Assembly: GCA_032622095.1 (NCBI GenBank)
Contig: CP136069.1
Location: 9,502,036-9,566,035, forward strand
Source of the DNA: Siphonodentalium dalli
Taxonomy: Eukaryota; Mollusca; Scaphopoda; Gadilida; Siphonodentaliidae
Direction of reading: 5' to 3'
DNA: 64,000 nt
Position numbers and translations under genes: made by a program
Notes under the pieces: model-generated
What the model was told of the DNA's origin: nothing
The model's database searches: none
Seen by the model: the letters and a program-made list of their open reading frames with translations, nothing else
Shown here: positions 28,801 to 42,300 of the stretch, in pieces
Numbering within the stretch: the first letter of the stretch is position 1
Layout of the letters: each line of letters begins with the position of its first letter

Positions 28801-29879
28801 TATAGCGTAGATAAACACACTGTATTACTGTCACATCATTGGGAGTTATAGGTATAGAGTAGATAAACACACTGTATTACTGTCTCATCATTGGGAGTTA
28901 TAGGTATAGAGTAGATAAATACACTGTATTACTGTCTCATCATTAGGAGTTATAGGTATAGAGTAGATAAACACACTGTATTACTGTCTCATCATTGGGA
29001 GGTATAGGTATAGAGTAGATAAATACACTGTATTACTGTCTCATCATTGGGAGTTATAGGTATAGAGTAGATAAACACACTGTATTACTGTCACATCATT
29101 GGGAGTTATAGGTATAGAGTAGATAAACACACTGTATTACTGTCTCATCATTGGGAGTTATAGGTATAGAGTAGATAAACACACTGTATTACTGTCTCAT
29201 CATTGGGAGTTATAGGTATAGAGTAGATAAATACACTGTATTACTGTCTCATCATTGGGAGTTATAGGTATAGAGTAGATAAACACACTGTATTACTGTC
29301 TCATCATTGGGAGTTATAGGTATAGAGTAGATAAATACACTGTATTACTGTCTCATCATTGGGAGTTATAGGTATAGAGTAGATAAACACACTGTATTAC
29401 TGTCACATCATTGGGAGGTATAGGTATAGCGTAGATAAATACACTGTATTACTGTCACATCATTGGGAGGTATAGGTATAGAGTAGATAAACACACTGTA
29501 TTACTGTCTCATCATTGGGAGTTATAGGTATAGAGTAGATAAACACACTGTATTACTGTCACATCATTGGGAGTTATAGGTATAGAGTAGATAAACACAC
29601 TGTATTACTGTCTCATCATTGGGAGTTATAGGTATAGAGTAGATAAACACACTGTATTACTGTCACATCATTGGGAGGTATAGGTATAGAGTAGATAAAC
29701 ACACTGTATTACTGTCACATCATTGGGAGTTATAGGTATAGAGTAGATAAATACACTGTATTACTGTCTCATCATTGGGAGGTATAGCATAGATAAATAC
29801 ACTGTATTACTGTCTCATCATTGGGAGTTATAGGTATAGAGTAGATAAACACACTGTATTACTGTCTCATCATTGGGAG

Positions 29880-30600
29880 GTATAGGTATAGAGTAGATAC
29901 ATACACTGTATTACTGTCTCATCATTGGGAGGTATAGGTATAGAGTAGATAAACACACTGTATTACTGTCTCATCATTGGGAGGTATAGGTATAGAGTAG
30001 ATAAATACACTGTATTACTGTCACATCATTGGGAGGTATAGGTATAGAGTAGATACATACACTGTATTACTGTCTCATCATTGGGAGTTATAGGTATAGA
30101 GTAGATACATACACTGTATTACTGTCTCATCATTGGGAGGTATAGGTATAGAGTAGATAAACACACTGTATTACTGTCTCATCATTGGGAGGTATAGGTA
30201 TAGAGTAGATAAATACACTGTATTACTGTCACATCATTGGGAGTTATAGGTATAGAGTAGATACATACACTGTATTACTGTCTCATCATTGGGAGGTATA
30301 GGTATAGAGTAGATAAATACACTGTATTACTGTCTCATCATTGGGAGTTATAGGTATAGAGTAGATAAATACACTGTATTACTGTCTCATCATTGGGAGG
30401 TATAGGTATAGAGTAGATAAATACACTGTATTACTGTCTCATCATTGGGAGTTATAGGTATAGAGTAGATAAATACACTGTATTACTGTCTCATCATTGG
30501 GAGTTATAGGTATAGAGTAGATAAATACACTGTATTACTGTCACATCATTGGGAGTTATAGGTATAGAGTAGATACATACACTGTATTACTGTCTCATCA
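29880..30600 (+). repeat. Cluster of GATACATAC units (C at site 48)
   Basis: Five units with GATACATAC lie near 29897, 30043, 30106, 30253 and 30573. This is the last group carrying site-48 C until 61.72 kb. Earlier groups are at 6.4, 9.2-10.2, 12.8-15.3 and 24.1 kb. Confidence 0.75.
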
Positions 30601-31932
30601 TTGGGAGGTATAGGTATAGAGTAGATAAATACACTGTATTACTGTCACATCATTGGGAGGTATAGGTATAGAGTAGATAAATACACTGTATTACTGTCTC
30701 ATCATTGGGAGTTATAGGTATAGAGTAGATAAATACACTGTATTACTGTCTCATCATTGGGAGGTATAGGTATAGAGTATATAAACACACTGTATTACTG
30801 TCTCATCATTGGGAGTTATAGGTATAGAGTAGATAAACACACTGTATTACTGTCACATCATTGGGAGTTATAGGTATAGAGTAGATAAACACACTGTATT
30901 ACTGTCTCATCATTGGGAGGTATAGGTATAGAGTAGATAAACACACTGTATTACTGTCACATCATTGGGAGGTATAGGTATAGAGTAGATAAACACACTG
31001 TATTACTGTCACATCATTGGGAGGTATAGGTATAGAGTAGATAAATACACTGTATTACTGTCTCATCATTGGGAGGTATAGGTATAGAGTAGATAAATAC
31101 ACTGTATTACTGTCTCATCATTGGGAGTTATAGGTATAGAGTAGATAAATACACTGTATTACTGTCTCATCATTGGGAGGTATAGGTATAGAGTAGATAA
31201 ACACACTGTATTACTGTCACATCATTGGGAGGTATAGGTATAGAGTAGATAAACACACTGTATTACTGTCTCATCATTGGGAGGTATAGGTATAGAGTAG
31301 ATAAATACACTGTATTACTGTCTCATCATTGGGAGTTATAGGTATAGAGTAGATAAATACACTGTATTACTGTCACATCATTGGGAGGTATAGGTATAGA
31401 GTAGATAAATACACTGTATTACTGTCACATCATTGGGAGTTATACGTATAGAGTAGATAAATACACTGTATTACTGTCTCATCATTGGGAGGTATAGGTA
31501 TAGAGTAGATAAACACACTGTATTACTGTCTCATCATTGGGAGGTATAGGTATAGAGTAGATAAACACACTGTATTACTGTCACATCATTGGGAGTTATA
31601 GGTATAGAGTAGATAAACACACTGTATTACTGTCTCATCATTGGGAGCTATAGGTATAGAGTAGATAAATACACTGTATTACTGTCACATCATTGGGAGT
31701 TATAGGTATAGAGTAGATAAACACACTGTATTACTGTCACATCATTGGGAGTTATAGGTATAGAGTAGATAAACACACTGTATTACTGTCACATCATTGG
31801 GAGGTATAGGTATAGAGTAGATAAATACACTGTATTACTGTCACATCATTGGGAGTTATAGGTATAGAGTAGATAAATACACTGTATTACTGTCTCATCA
31901 TTGGGAGTTATAGGTATAGAGTAGATAAACAC

Positions 31933-32814
31933 ACTGTATTACTGTCACATCATTGGGAGGTATAGAGTAGATAAATACACTGTATTACTGTCACATCATT
32001 GGGAGGTATAGAGTAGATAAATACACTGTATTACTGTCACATCATTGGGAGGTATAGAGTAGATAAATACACTGTATTACTGTCTCATCATTGGGAGTTA
32101 TAGGTATAGAGTAGATAAATACACTGTATTACTGTCACATCATTGGGAGTTATAGGTATAGAGTAGATAAATACACTGTATTACTGTCACATCATTGGGA
32201 GTTATAGGTATAGAGTAGATAAACACACTGTATTACTGTCACATCATTGGGAGGTATAGGTATAGAGTAGATAAACACACTGTATTACTGTCTCATCATT
32301 GGGAGTTATAGGTATAGAGTAGATAAATACACTGTATTACTGTCTCATCATTGGGAGGTATAGGTATAGAGTATATAAACACACTGTATTACTGTCACAT
32401 CATTGGGAGTTATAGGTATAGAGTAGATAAACACACTGTATTACTGTCTCATCATTGGGAGTTATAGGTATAGAGTAGATAAACACACTGTATTACTGTC
32501 ACATCATTGGGAGGTATAGAGTAGATAAATACACTGTATTACTGTCACATCATTGGGAGGTATAGAGTAGATAAATACACTGTATTACTGTCACATCATT
32601 GGGAGGTATAGAGTAGATAAATACACTGTATTACTGTCTCATCATTGGGAGTTATAGGTATAGAGTAGATAAACACACTGTATTACTGTCACATCATTGG
32701 GAGGTATAGAGTAGATAAACACACTGTATTACTGTCACATCATTGGGAGGTATAGAGTAGATAAATACACTGTATTACTGTCACATCATTGGGAGGTATA
32801 GAGTAGATAAACAC
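31933..32814 (+). repeat. Three trimers of 46-bp short units
   Basis: Three consecutive short units form a 138-bp block at 31933-32070, again at 32487-32624, and again at 32677-32814. A single further copy is at 33023-33068. All ten have the same haplotype: A15, G28, hexamer deleted, AGTAG. They differ only at site 50. The second and third blocks are separated by a single full unit (32625-32676). This is the densest short-unit cluster in the window and looks like repeated copying of one trimer. Confidence 0.92.
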
Positions 32815-33060
32815 ACTGTATTACTGTCTCATCATTGGGAGGTATAGGTATAGAGTAGATAAACACACTGTATTACTGTCTCATCATTGGGAGGTATAGG
32901 TATAGAGTAGATAAACACACTGTATTACTGTCTCATCATTGGGAGGTATAGGTATAGAGTAGATAAACACACTGTATTACTGTCTCATCATTGGGAGGTA
33001 TAGGTATAGAGTAGATAAATACACTGTATTACTGTCACATCATTGGGAGGTATAGAGTAG

Positions 33061-34040
33061 ATAAACACACTGTATTACTGTCTCATCATTGGGAGGTATA
33101 GGTATAGAGTAGATAAACACACTGTATTACTGTCTCATCATTGGGAGGTATAGGTATAGAGTAGATAAACACACTGTATTACTGTCACATCATTGGGAGT
33201 TATAGGTATAGAGTAGATAAACACACTGTATTACTGTCTCATCATTGGGAGGTATAGGTATAGAGTAGATAAACACACTGTATTACTGTCACATCATTGG
33301 GAGTTATAGGTATAGAGTAGATAAACACACTGTATTACTGTCTCATCATTGGGAGGTATAGGTATAGAGTAGATAAACACACTGTATTACTGTCACATCA
33401 TTGGGAGTTATAGGTATAGAGTAGATAAACACACTGTATTACTGTCACATCATTGGGAGGTATAGGTATAGAGTAGATAAACACACTGTATTACTGTCAC
33501 ATCATTGGGAGGTATAGGTATAGAGTAGATAAACACACTGTATTACTGTCACATCATTGGGAGTTATAGGTATAGAGTAGATAAACACACTGTATTACTG
33601 TCACATCATTGGGAGGTATAGGTATAGAGTAGATAAACACACTGTATTACTGTCTCATCATTGGGAGGTATAGGTATAGAGTAGATAAACACACTGTATT
33701 ACTGTCACATCATTGGGAGTTATAGGTATAGAGTAGATAAACACACTGTATTACTGTCTCATCATTGGGAGGTATAGGTATAGAGTAGATAAACACACTG
33801 TATTACTGTCACATCATTGGGAGTTATAGGTATAGAGTAGATAAACACACTGTATTACTGTCACATCATTGGGAGTTATAGGTATAGAGTAGATAAACAC
33901 ACTGTATTACTGTCACATCATTGGGAGGTATAGGTATAGAGTAGATAAACACACTGTATTACTGTCACATCATTGGGAGTTATAGGTATAGAGTAGATAA
34001 ACACACTGTATTACTGTCACATCATTGGGAGGTATAGGTA
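33061..34040 (+). repeat. Run of units all with C at site 50 (first)
   Basis: About 19 consecutive units read AAACAC, with no AAATAC, although T is present at about 40% in a 35-unit sample I scored near 57-58.7 kb. Sites 15 and 28 still vary here, so the run is not simply one duplicated unit. Confidence 0.75.
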
Positions 34041-35160
34041 TAGAGTAGATAAATACACTGTATTACTGTCACATCATTGGGAGTTATAGGTATAGAGTAG
34101 ATAAACACACTGTATTACTGTCTCATCATTGGGAGTTATAGGTATAGAGTAGATAAATACACTGTATTACTGTCACATCATTGGGAGTTATAGGTATAGA
34201 GTAGATAAACACACTGTATTACTGTCACATCATTGGGAGTTATAGGTATAGAGTAGATAAACACACTGTATTACTGTCACATCATTGGGAGGTATAGGTA
34301 TAGAGTAGATAAATACACTGTATTACTGTCACATCATTGGGAGTTATAGGTATAGAGTAGATAAATACACTGTATTACTGTCTCATCATTGGGAGTTATA
34401 GGTATAGAGTAGATAAACACACTGTATTACTGTCACATCATTGGGAGTTATAGGTATAGAGTAGATAAATACACTGTATTACTGTCTCATCATTGGGAGT
34501 TATAGGTATAGAGTAGATAAACACACTGTATTACTGTCTCATCATTGGGAGTTATAGGTATAGAGTAGATAAATACACTGTATTACTGTCTCATCATTGG
34601 GAGTTATAGGTATAGAGTAGATAAATACACTGTATTACTGTCACATCATTGGGAGGTATAGGTATAGAGTAGATAAATACACTGTATTACTGTCACATCA
34701 TTGGGAGTTATAGGTATAGAGTAGATAAACACACTGTATTACTGTCTCATCATTGGGAGGTATAGGTATAGCATAGATAAATACACTGTATTACTGTCTC
34801 ATCATTGGGAGTTATAGGTATAGAGTAGATAAACACACTGTATTACTGTCACATCATTGGGAGTTATAGGTATAGAGTAGATAAATACACTGTATTACTG
34901 TCTCATCATTGGGAGTTATAGGTATAGAGTAGATAAACACACTGTATTACTGTCTCATCATTGGGAGTTATAGGTATAGAGTAGATAAATACACTGTATT
35001 ACTGTCTCATCATTGGGAGTTATAGGTATAGAGTAGATAAACACACTGTATTACTGTCACATCATTGGGAGTTATAGGTATAGCGTAGATAAACACACTG
35101 TATTACTGTCTCATCATTGGGAGGTATAGGTATAGAGTAGATAAACACACTGTATTACTG

Positions 35161-35690
35161 TCTCATCATTGGGAGTTATAGGTATAGAGTAGATAAACAC
35201 ACTGTATTACTGTCTCATCATTGGGAGTTATAGGTATAGAGTAGATAAACACACTGTATTACTGTCTCATCATTGGGAGGTATAGGTATAGAGTAGATAA
35301 ACACACTGTATTACTGTCTCATCATTGGGAGTTATAGGTATAGAGTAGATAAACACACTGTATTACTGTCACATCATTGGGAGTTATAGGTATAGAGTAG
35401 ATAAATACACTGTATTACTGTCTCATCATTGGGAGTTATAGGTATAGAGTAGATAAACACACTGTATTACTGTCTCATCATTGGGAGTTATAGGTATAGA
35501 GTAGATAAACACACTGTATTACTGTCTCATCATTGGGAGGTATAGGTATAGAGTAGATAAACACACTGTATTACTGTCTCATCATTGGGAGTTATAGGTA
35601 TAGAGTAGATAAACACACTGTATTACTGTCACATCATTGGGAGTTATAGGTATAGAGTAGATAAACACACTGTATTACTGTCTCATCATT
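35161..35690 (+). repeat. Possible 260-bp (5-unit) tandem duplication
   Basis: The five-unit pattern TTC, TTC, TGC, TTC, AT at sites 15/28/50 occurs twice back to back at offset 260; the copies differ at site 50 of the fifth unit (T, then C). It carries no rare marker, so adjacency is the only support beyond chance. Confidence 0.55.
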
Positions 35691-36640
35691 AGGAGTTATA
35701 GGTATAGAGTAGATAAACACACTGTATTACTGTCACATCATTGGGAGGTATAGGTATAGAGTAGATAAATACACTGTATTACTGTCTCATCATTGGGAGG
35801 TATAGGTATAGAGTAGATAAATACACTGTATTACTGTCTCATCATTGGGAGTTATAGGTATAGCGTAGATAAATACACTGTATTACTGTCACATCATTGG
35901 GAGTTATAGGTATAGAGTAGATAAATACACTGTATTACTGTCACATCATTGGGAGTTATAGGTATAGAGTAGATAAATACACTGTATTACTGTCTCATCA
36001 TTGGGAGGTATAGGTATAGAGTAGATAAACACACTGTATTACTGTCACATCATTGGGAGGTATAGGTATAGAGTAGATAAACACACTGTATTACTGTCAC
36101 ATCATTGGGAGGTATAGAGTAGATAAATACACTGTATTACTGTCTCATCATTGGGAGTTATAGGTATAGAGTAGATAAACACACTGTATTACTGTCACAT
36201 CATTGGGAGTTATAGGTATAGAGTAGATAAACACACTGTATTACTGTCTCATCATTAGGAGTTATAGGTATAGAGTAGATAAACACACTGTATTACTGTC
36301 ACATCATTGGGAGGTATAGGTATAGAGTAGATAAATACACTGTATTACTGTCTCATCATTGGGAGTTATAGGTATAGAGTAGATAAACACACTGTATTAC
36401 TGTCACATCATTGGGAGTTATAGGTATAGAGTAGATAAACACACTGTATTACTGTCTCATCATTGGGAGTTATAGGTATAGAGTAGATAAACACACTGTA
36501 TTACTGTCACATCATTGGGAGTTATAGGTATAGAGTAGATAAACACACTGTATTACTGTCTCATCATTGGGAGTTATAGGTATAGAGTAGATAAATACAC
36601 TGTATTACTGTCACATCATTGGGAGTTATAGGTATAGAGT

Positions 36641-37740
36641 AGATAAACACACTGTATTACTGTCTCATCATTGGGAGGTATAGGTATAGAGTAGATAAAC
36701 ACACTGTATTACTGTCTCATCATTGGGAGTTATAGGTATAGAGTAGATAAACACACTGTATTACTGTCACATCATTGGGAGTTATAGGTATAGAGTAGAT
36801 AAACACACTGTATTACTGTCACATCATTGGGAGTTATAGGTATAGAGTAGATAAACACACTGTATTACTGTCACATCATTGGGAGTTATAGGTATAGAGT
36901 AGATAAACACACTGTATTACTGTCTCATCATTGGGAGGTATAGGTATAGAGTAGATAAACACACTGTATTACTGTCACATCATTGGGAGGTATAGGTATA
37001 GAGTAGATAAACACACTGTATTACTGTCACATCATTGGGAGGTATAGGTATAGAGTAGATAAACACACTGTATTACTGTCTCATCATTGGGAGGTATAGG
37101 TATAGAGTAGATAAACACACTGTATTACTGTCACATCATTGGGAGGTATAGGTATAGAGTAGATAAACACACTGTATTACTGTCACATCATTGGGAGGTA
37201 TAGGTATAGAGTAGATAAACACACTGTATTACTGTCACATCATTGGGAGGTATAGGTATAGAGTAGATAAACACACTGTATTACTGTCTCATCATTGGGA
37301 GGTATAGGTATAGAGTAGATAAACACACTGTATTACTGTCACATCATTGGGAGTTATAGGTATAGAGTAGATAAACACACTGTATTACTGTCACATCATT
37401 GGGAGTTATAGGTATAGAGTAGATAAACACACTGTATTACTGTCTCATCATTGGGAGGTATAGGTATAGAGTAGATAAACACACTGTATTACTGTCTCAT
37501 CATTGGGAGGTATAGGTATAGAGTAGATAAACACACTGTATTACTGTCACATCATTGGGAGGTATAGGTATAGAGTAGATAAACACACTGTATTACTGTC
37601 TCATCATTGGGAGTTATAGGTATAGAGTAGATAAACACACTGTATTACTGTCACATCATTGGGAGTTATAGGTATAGAGTAGATAAACACACTGTATTAC
37701 TGTCTCATCATTGGGAGTTATAGGTATAGAGTAGATAAAC
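36641..37740 (+). repeat. Run of units all with C at site 50 (second, longest)
   Basis: About 22 consecutive units read AAACAC. The run is ended by a unit with GCATAGATAAATAC at 37781. Together with the run at 33.1-34.0 kb and a shorter one at 39.48-40.25 kb it marks a C50-rich domain from about 33 to 41 kb. Confidence 0.75.
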
Positions 37741-38179
37741 ACACTGTATTACTGTCTCATCATTGGGAGGTATAGGTATAGCATAGATAAATACACTGTA
37801 TTACTGTCTCATCATTGGGAGTTATAGGTATAGCGTAGATAAACACACTGTATTACTGTCTCATCATTGGGAGGTATAGGTATAGAGTAGATAAATACAC
37901 TGTATTACTGTCTCATCATTGGGAGGTATAGCATAGATAAACACACTGTATTACTGTCTCATCATTGGGAGTTATAGGTATAGAGTAGATAAACACACTG
38001 TATTACTGTCTCATCATTGGGAGTTATAGGTATAGAGTAGATAAACACACTGTATTACTGTCTCATCATTGGGAGGTATAGGTATAGCATAGATAAATAC
38101 ACTGTATTACTGTCTCATCATTGGGAGTTATAGGTATAGCGTAGATAAACACACTGTATTACTGTCTCATCATTGGGAG
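37654..38179 (+). repeat. 306-bp higher-order duplication (6 units)
   Basis: Bases 37654-37873 match 37960-38179 exactly by eye (220 bp, offset 306: six units with one 46-bp unit at 37899). Each copy has a GCATAG full-length unit followed directly by a GCGTAG full-length unit, two uncommon variants in the same order. Confidence 0.88.
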
Positions 38180-38443
38180 TTATAGGTATAGAGTAGATAA
38201 ACACACTGTATTACTGTCTCATCATTGGGAGGTATAGGTATAGAGTAGATAAATACACTGTATTACTGTCACATCATTGGGAGTTATAGGTATAGAGTAG
38301 ATAAACACACTGTATTACTGTCACATCATTGGGAGGTATAGGTATAGAGTAGATAAACACACTGTATTACTGTCACATCATTGGGAGGTATAGGTATAGA
38401 GTAGATATATACACTGTATTACTGTCTCATCATTGGGAGTTAT

Positions 38444-39311
38444 AGGTATAGAGTAGATAAACACACTGTATTACTGTCACATCATTGGGAGTTATAGGTA
38501 TAGAGTAGATAAACACACTGTATTACTGTCACATCATTGGGAGTTATAGGTATAGAGTAGATAAACACACTGTATTACTGTCACATCATTGGGAGGTATA
38601 GGTATAGAGTAGATAAACACACTGTATTACTGTCACATCATTGGGAGGTATAGGTATAGAGTAGATATATACACTGTATTACTGTCTCATCATTGGGAGT
38701 TATAGGTATAGAGTAGATAAACACACTGTATTACTGTCTCATCATTGGGAGTTATAGGTATAGAGTAGATAAACACACTGTATTACTGTCTCATCATTGG
38801 GAGGTATAGAGTAGATAAACACACTGTATTACTGTCACATCATTGGGAGTTATAGGTATAGAGTAGATAAACACACTGTATTACTGTCACATCATTGGGA
38901 GTTATAGGTATAGAGTAGATAAACACACTGTATTACTGTCACATCATTGGGAGGTATAGGTATAGAGTAGATAAACACACTGTATTACTGTCACATCATT
39001 GGGAGGTATAGGTATAGAGTAGATATATACACTGTATTACTGTCTCATCATTGGGAGTTATAGGTATAGAGTAGATAAACACACTGTATTACTGTCTCAT
39101 CATTGGGAGTTATAGGTATAGAGTAGATAAACACACTGTATTACTGTCTCATCATTGGGAGGTATAGAGTAGATAAACACACTGTATTACTGTCACATCA
39201 TTGGGAGTTATAGGTATAGAGTAGATAAACACACTGTATTACTGTCACATCATTGGGAGTTATAGGTATAGAGTAGATAAACACACTGTATTACTGTCAC
39301 ATCATTGGGAG
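38444..39311 (+). repeat. 358-bp higher-order repeat marked by GATATATAC
   Basis: Bases 38444-38953 match 38802-39311 exactly by eye (510 bp at offset 358, i.e. six 52-bp units plus one 46-bp unit). The rare GATATATAC (site 48 T) is at about 38405, 38665 and 39023. The first two are 5 units apart, the last two 7 units apart. Short AGTAG units at 38777 and 39135 are the second shared marker. The third block loses the pattern after five units. Outside this region GATATATAC was seen only near 11419. Confidence 0.92.
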
Positions 39312-42300
39312 TTATAGGTATAGAGTAGATAAACACACTGTATTACTGTCACATCATTGGGAGTTATAGGTATAGAGTAGATAAATACACTGTATTACTG
39401 TCACATCATTGGGAGTTATAGGTATAGAGTAGATAAATACACTGTATTACTGTCTCATCATTGGGAGGTATAGGTATAGAGTAGATAAACACACTGTATT
39501 ACTGTCACATCATTGGGAGGTATAGGTATAGAGTAGATAAACACACTGTATTACTGTCTCATCATTGGGAGTTATAGGTATAGAGTAGATAAACACACTG
39601 TATTACTGTCTCATCATTGGGAGTTATAGGTATAGAGTAGATAAACACACTGTATTACTGTCACATCATTGGGATTTATAGGTATAGAGTAGATAAACAC
39701 ACTGTATTACTGTCTCATCATTGGGAGTTATAGGTATAGAGTAGATAAACACACTGTATTACTGTCTCATCATTGGGAGTTATAGGTATAGAGTAGATAA
39801 ACACACTGTATTACTGTCTCATCATTGGGAGTTATAGCATAGATAAACACACTGTATTACTGTCTCATCATTGGGAGTTATAGGTATAGAGTAGATAAAC
39901 ACACTGTATTACTGTCACATCATTGGGAGTTATAGGTATAGAGTAGATAAACACACTGTATTACTGTCTCATCATTGGGAGTTATAGGTATAGAGTAGAT
40001 AAACACACTGTATTACTGTCTCATCATTGGGAGTTATAGGTATAGAGTAGATAAACACACTGTATTACTGTCACATCATTGGGAGTTATAGGTATAGAGT
40101 AGATAAACACACTGTATTACTGTCTCATCATTGGGAGTTATAGGTATAGAGTAGATAAACACACTGTATTACTGTCACATCATTGGGAGTTATAGGTATA
40201 GAGTAGATAAACACACTGTATTACTGTCTCATCATTGGGAGTTATAGGTATAGAGTAGATAAATACACTGTATTACTGTCTCATCATTGGGAGGTATAGG
40301 TATAGAGTAGATAAACACACTGTATTACTGTCACATCATTGGGAGGTATAGGTATAGAGTAGATAAACACACTGTATTACTGTCTCATCATTGGGAGGTA
40401 TAGGTATAGAGTAGATAAACACACTGTATTACTGTCACATCATTGGGAGTTATAGGTATAGAGTAGATAAACACACTGTATTACTGTCTCATCATTGGGA
40501 GGTATAGGTATAGAGTAGATAAACACACTGTATTACTGTCTCATCATTGGGAGGTATAGGTATAGAGTAGATAAACACACTGTATTACTGTCTCATCATT
40601 GGGAGGTATAGGTATAGAGTAGATAAACACACTGTATTACTGTCACATCATTGGGAGGTATAGGTATAGAGTAGATAAACACACTGTATTACTGTCTCAT
40701 CATTGGGAGGTATAGGTATAGAGTAGATAAACACACTGTATTACTGTCTCATCATTGGGAGGTATAGGTATAGAGTAGATAAATACACTGTATTACTGTC
40801 TCATCATTGGGAGTTATAGGTATAGAGTAGATAAACACACTGTATTACTGTCACATCATTGGGAGTTATAGGTATAGAGTAGATAAACACACTGTATTAC
40901 TGTCTCATCATTGGGAGTTATAGGTATAGAGTAGATAAATACACTGTATTACTGTCTCATCATTGGGAGGTATAGGTATAGAGTAGATAAACACACTGTA
41001 TTACTGTCTCATCATTGGGAGTTATAGGTATAGAGTAGATAAACACACTGTATTACTGTCTCATCATTGGGAGTTATAGGTATAGAGTAGATAAACACAC
41101 TGTATTACTGTCTCATCATTGGGAGGTATAGGTATAGAGTAGATAAATACACTGTATTACTGTCTCATCATTGGGAGGTATAGGTATAGAGTAGATAAAT
41201 ACACTGTATTACTGTCTCATCATTGGGAGTTATAGGTATAGAGTAGATAAACACACTGTATTACTGTCTCATCATTGGGAGTTATAGGTATAGAGTAGAT
41301 AAACACACTGTATTACTGTCTCATCATTGGGAGGTATAGGTATAGAGTAGATAAACACACTGTATTACTGTCTCATCATTGGGAGTTATAGGTATAGAGT
41401 AGATAAACACACTGTATTACTGTCTCATCATTGGGAGTTATAGGTATAGAGTAGATAAATACACTGTATTACTGTCTCATCATTGGGAGGTATAGGTATA
41501 GAGTAGATAAATACACTGTATTACTGTCTCATCATTGGGAGTTATAGGTATAGAGTAGATAAACACACTGTATTACTGTCTCATCATTAGGAGTTATAGG
41601 TATAGAGTAGATAAATACACTGTATTACTGTCTCATCATTGGGAGGTATAGGTATAGAGTAGATAAACACACTGTATTACTGTCTCATCATTGGGAGGTA
41701 TAGGTATAGAGTAGATAAACACACTGTATTACTGTCTCATCATTGGGAGTTATAGGTATAGAGTAGATAAACACACTGTATTACTGTCACATCATTGGGA
41801 GGTATAGGTATAGAGTAGATAAATACACTGTATTACTGTCTCATCATTGGGAGTTATAGGTATAGAGTAGATAAACACACTGTATTACTGTCTCATCATT
41901 GGGAGTTATAGGTATAGAGTAGATAAACACACTGTATTACTGTCTCATCATTGGGAGTTATAGGTATAGAGTAGATAAATACACTGTATTACTGTCACAT
42001 CATAGGGAGTTATAGGTATAGAGTAGATAAATACACTGTATTACTGTCTCATCATTGGGAGTTATAGGTATAGAGTAGATAAACACACTGTATTACTGTC
42101 TCATCATTGGGAGGTATAGGTATAGAGTAGATAAACACACTGTATTACTGTCTCATCATTGGGAGTTATACGTATAGAGTAGATAAATACACTGTATTAC
42201 TGTCTCATCATTGGGAGTTATAGGTATAGTGTAGATAAATACACTGTATTACTGTCTCATCATTGGGAGGTATAGGTATAGCGTAGATAAACACACTGTA

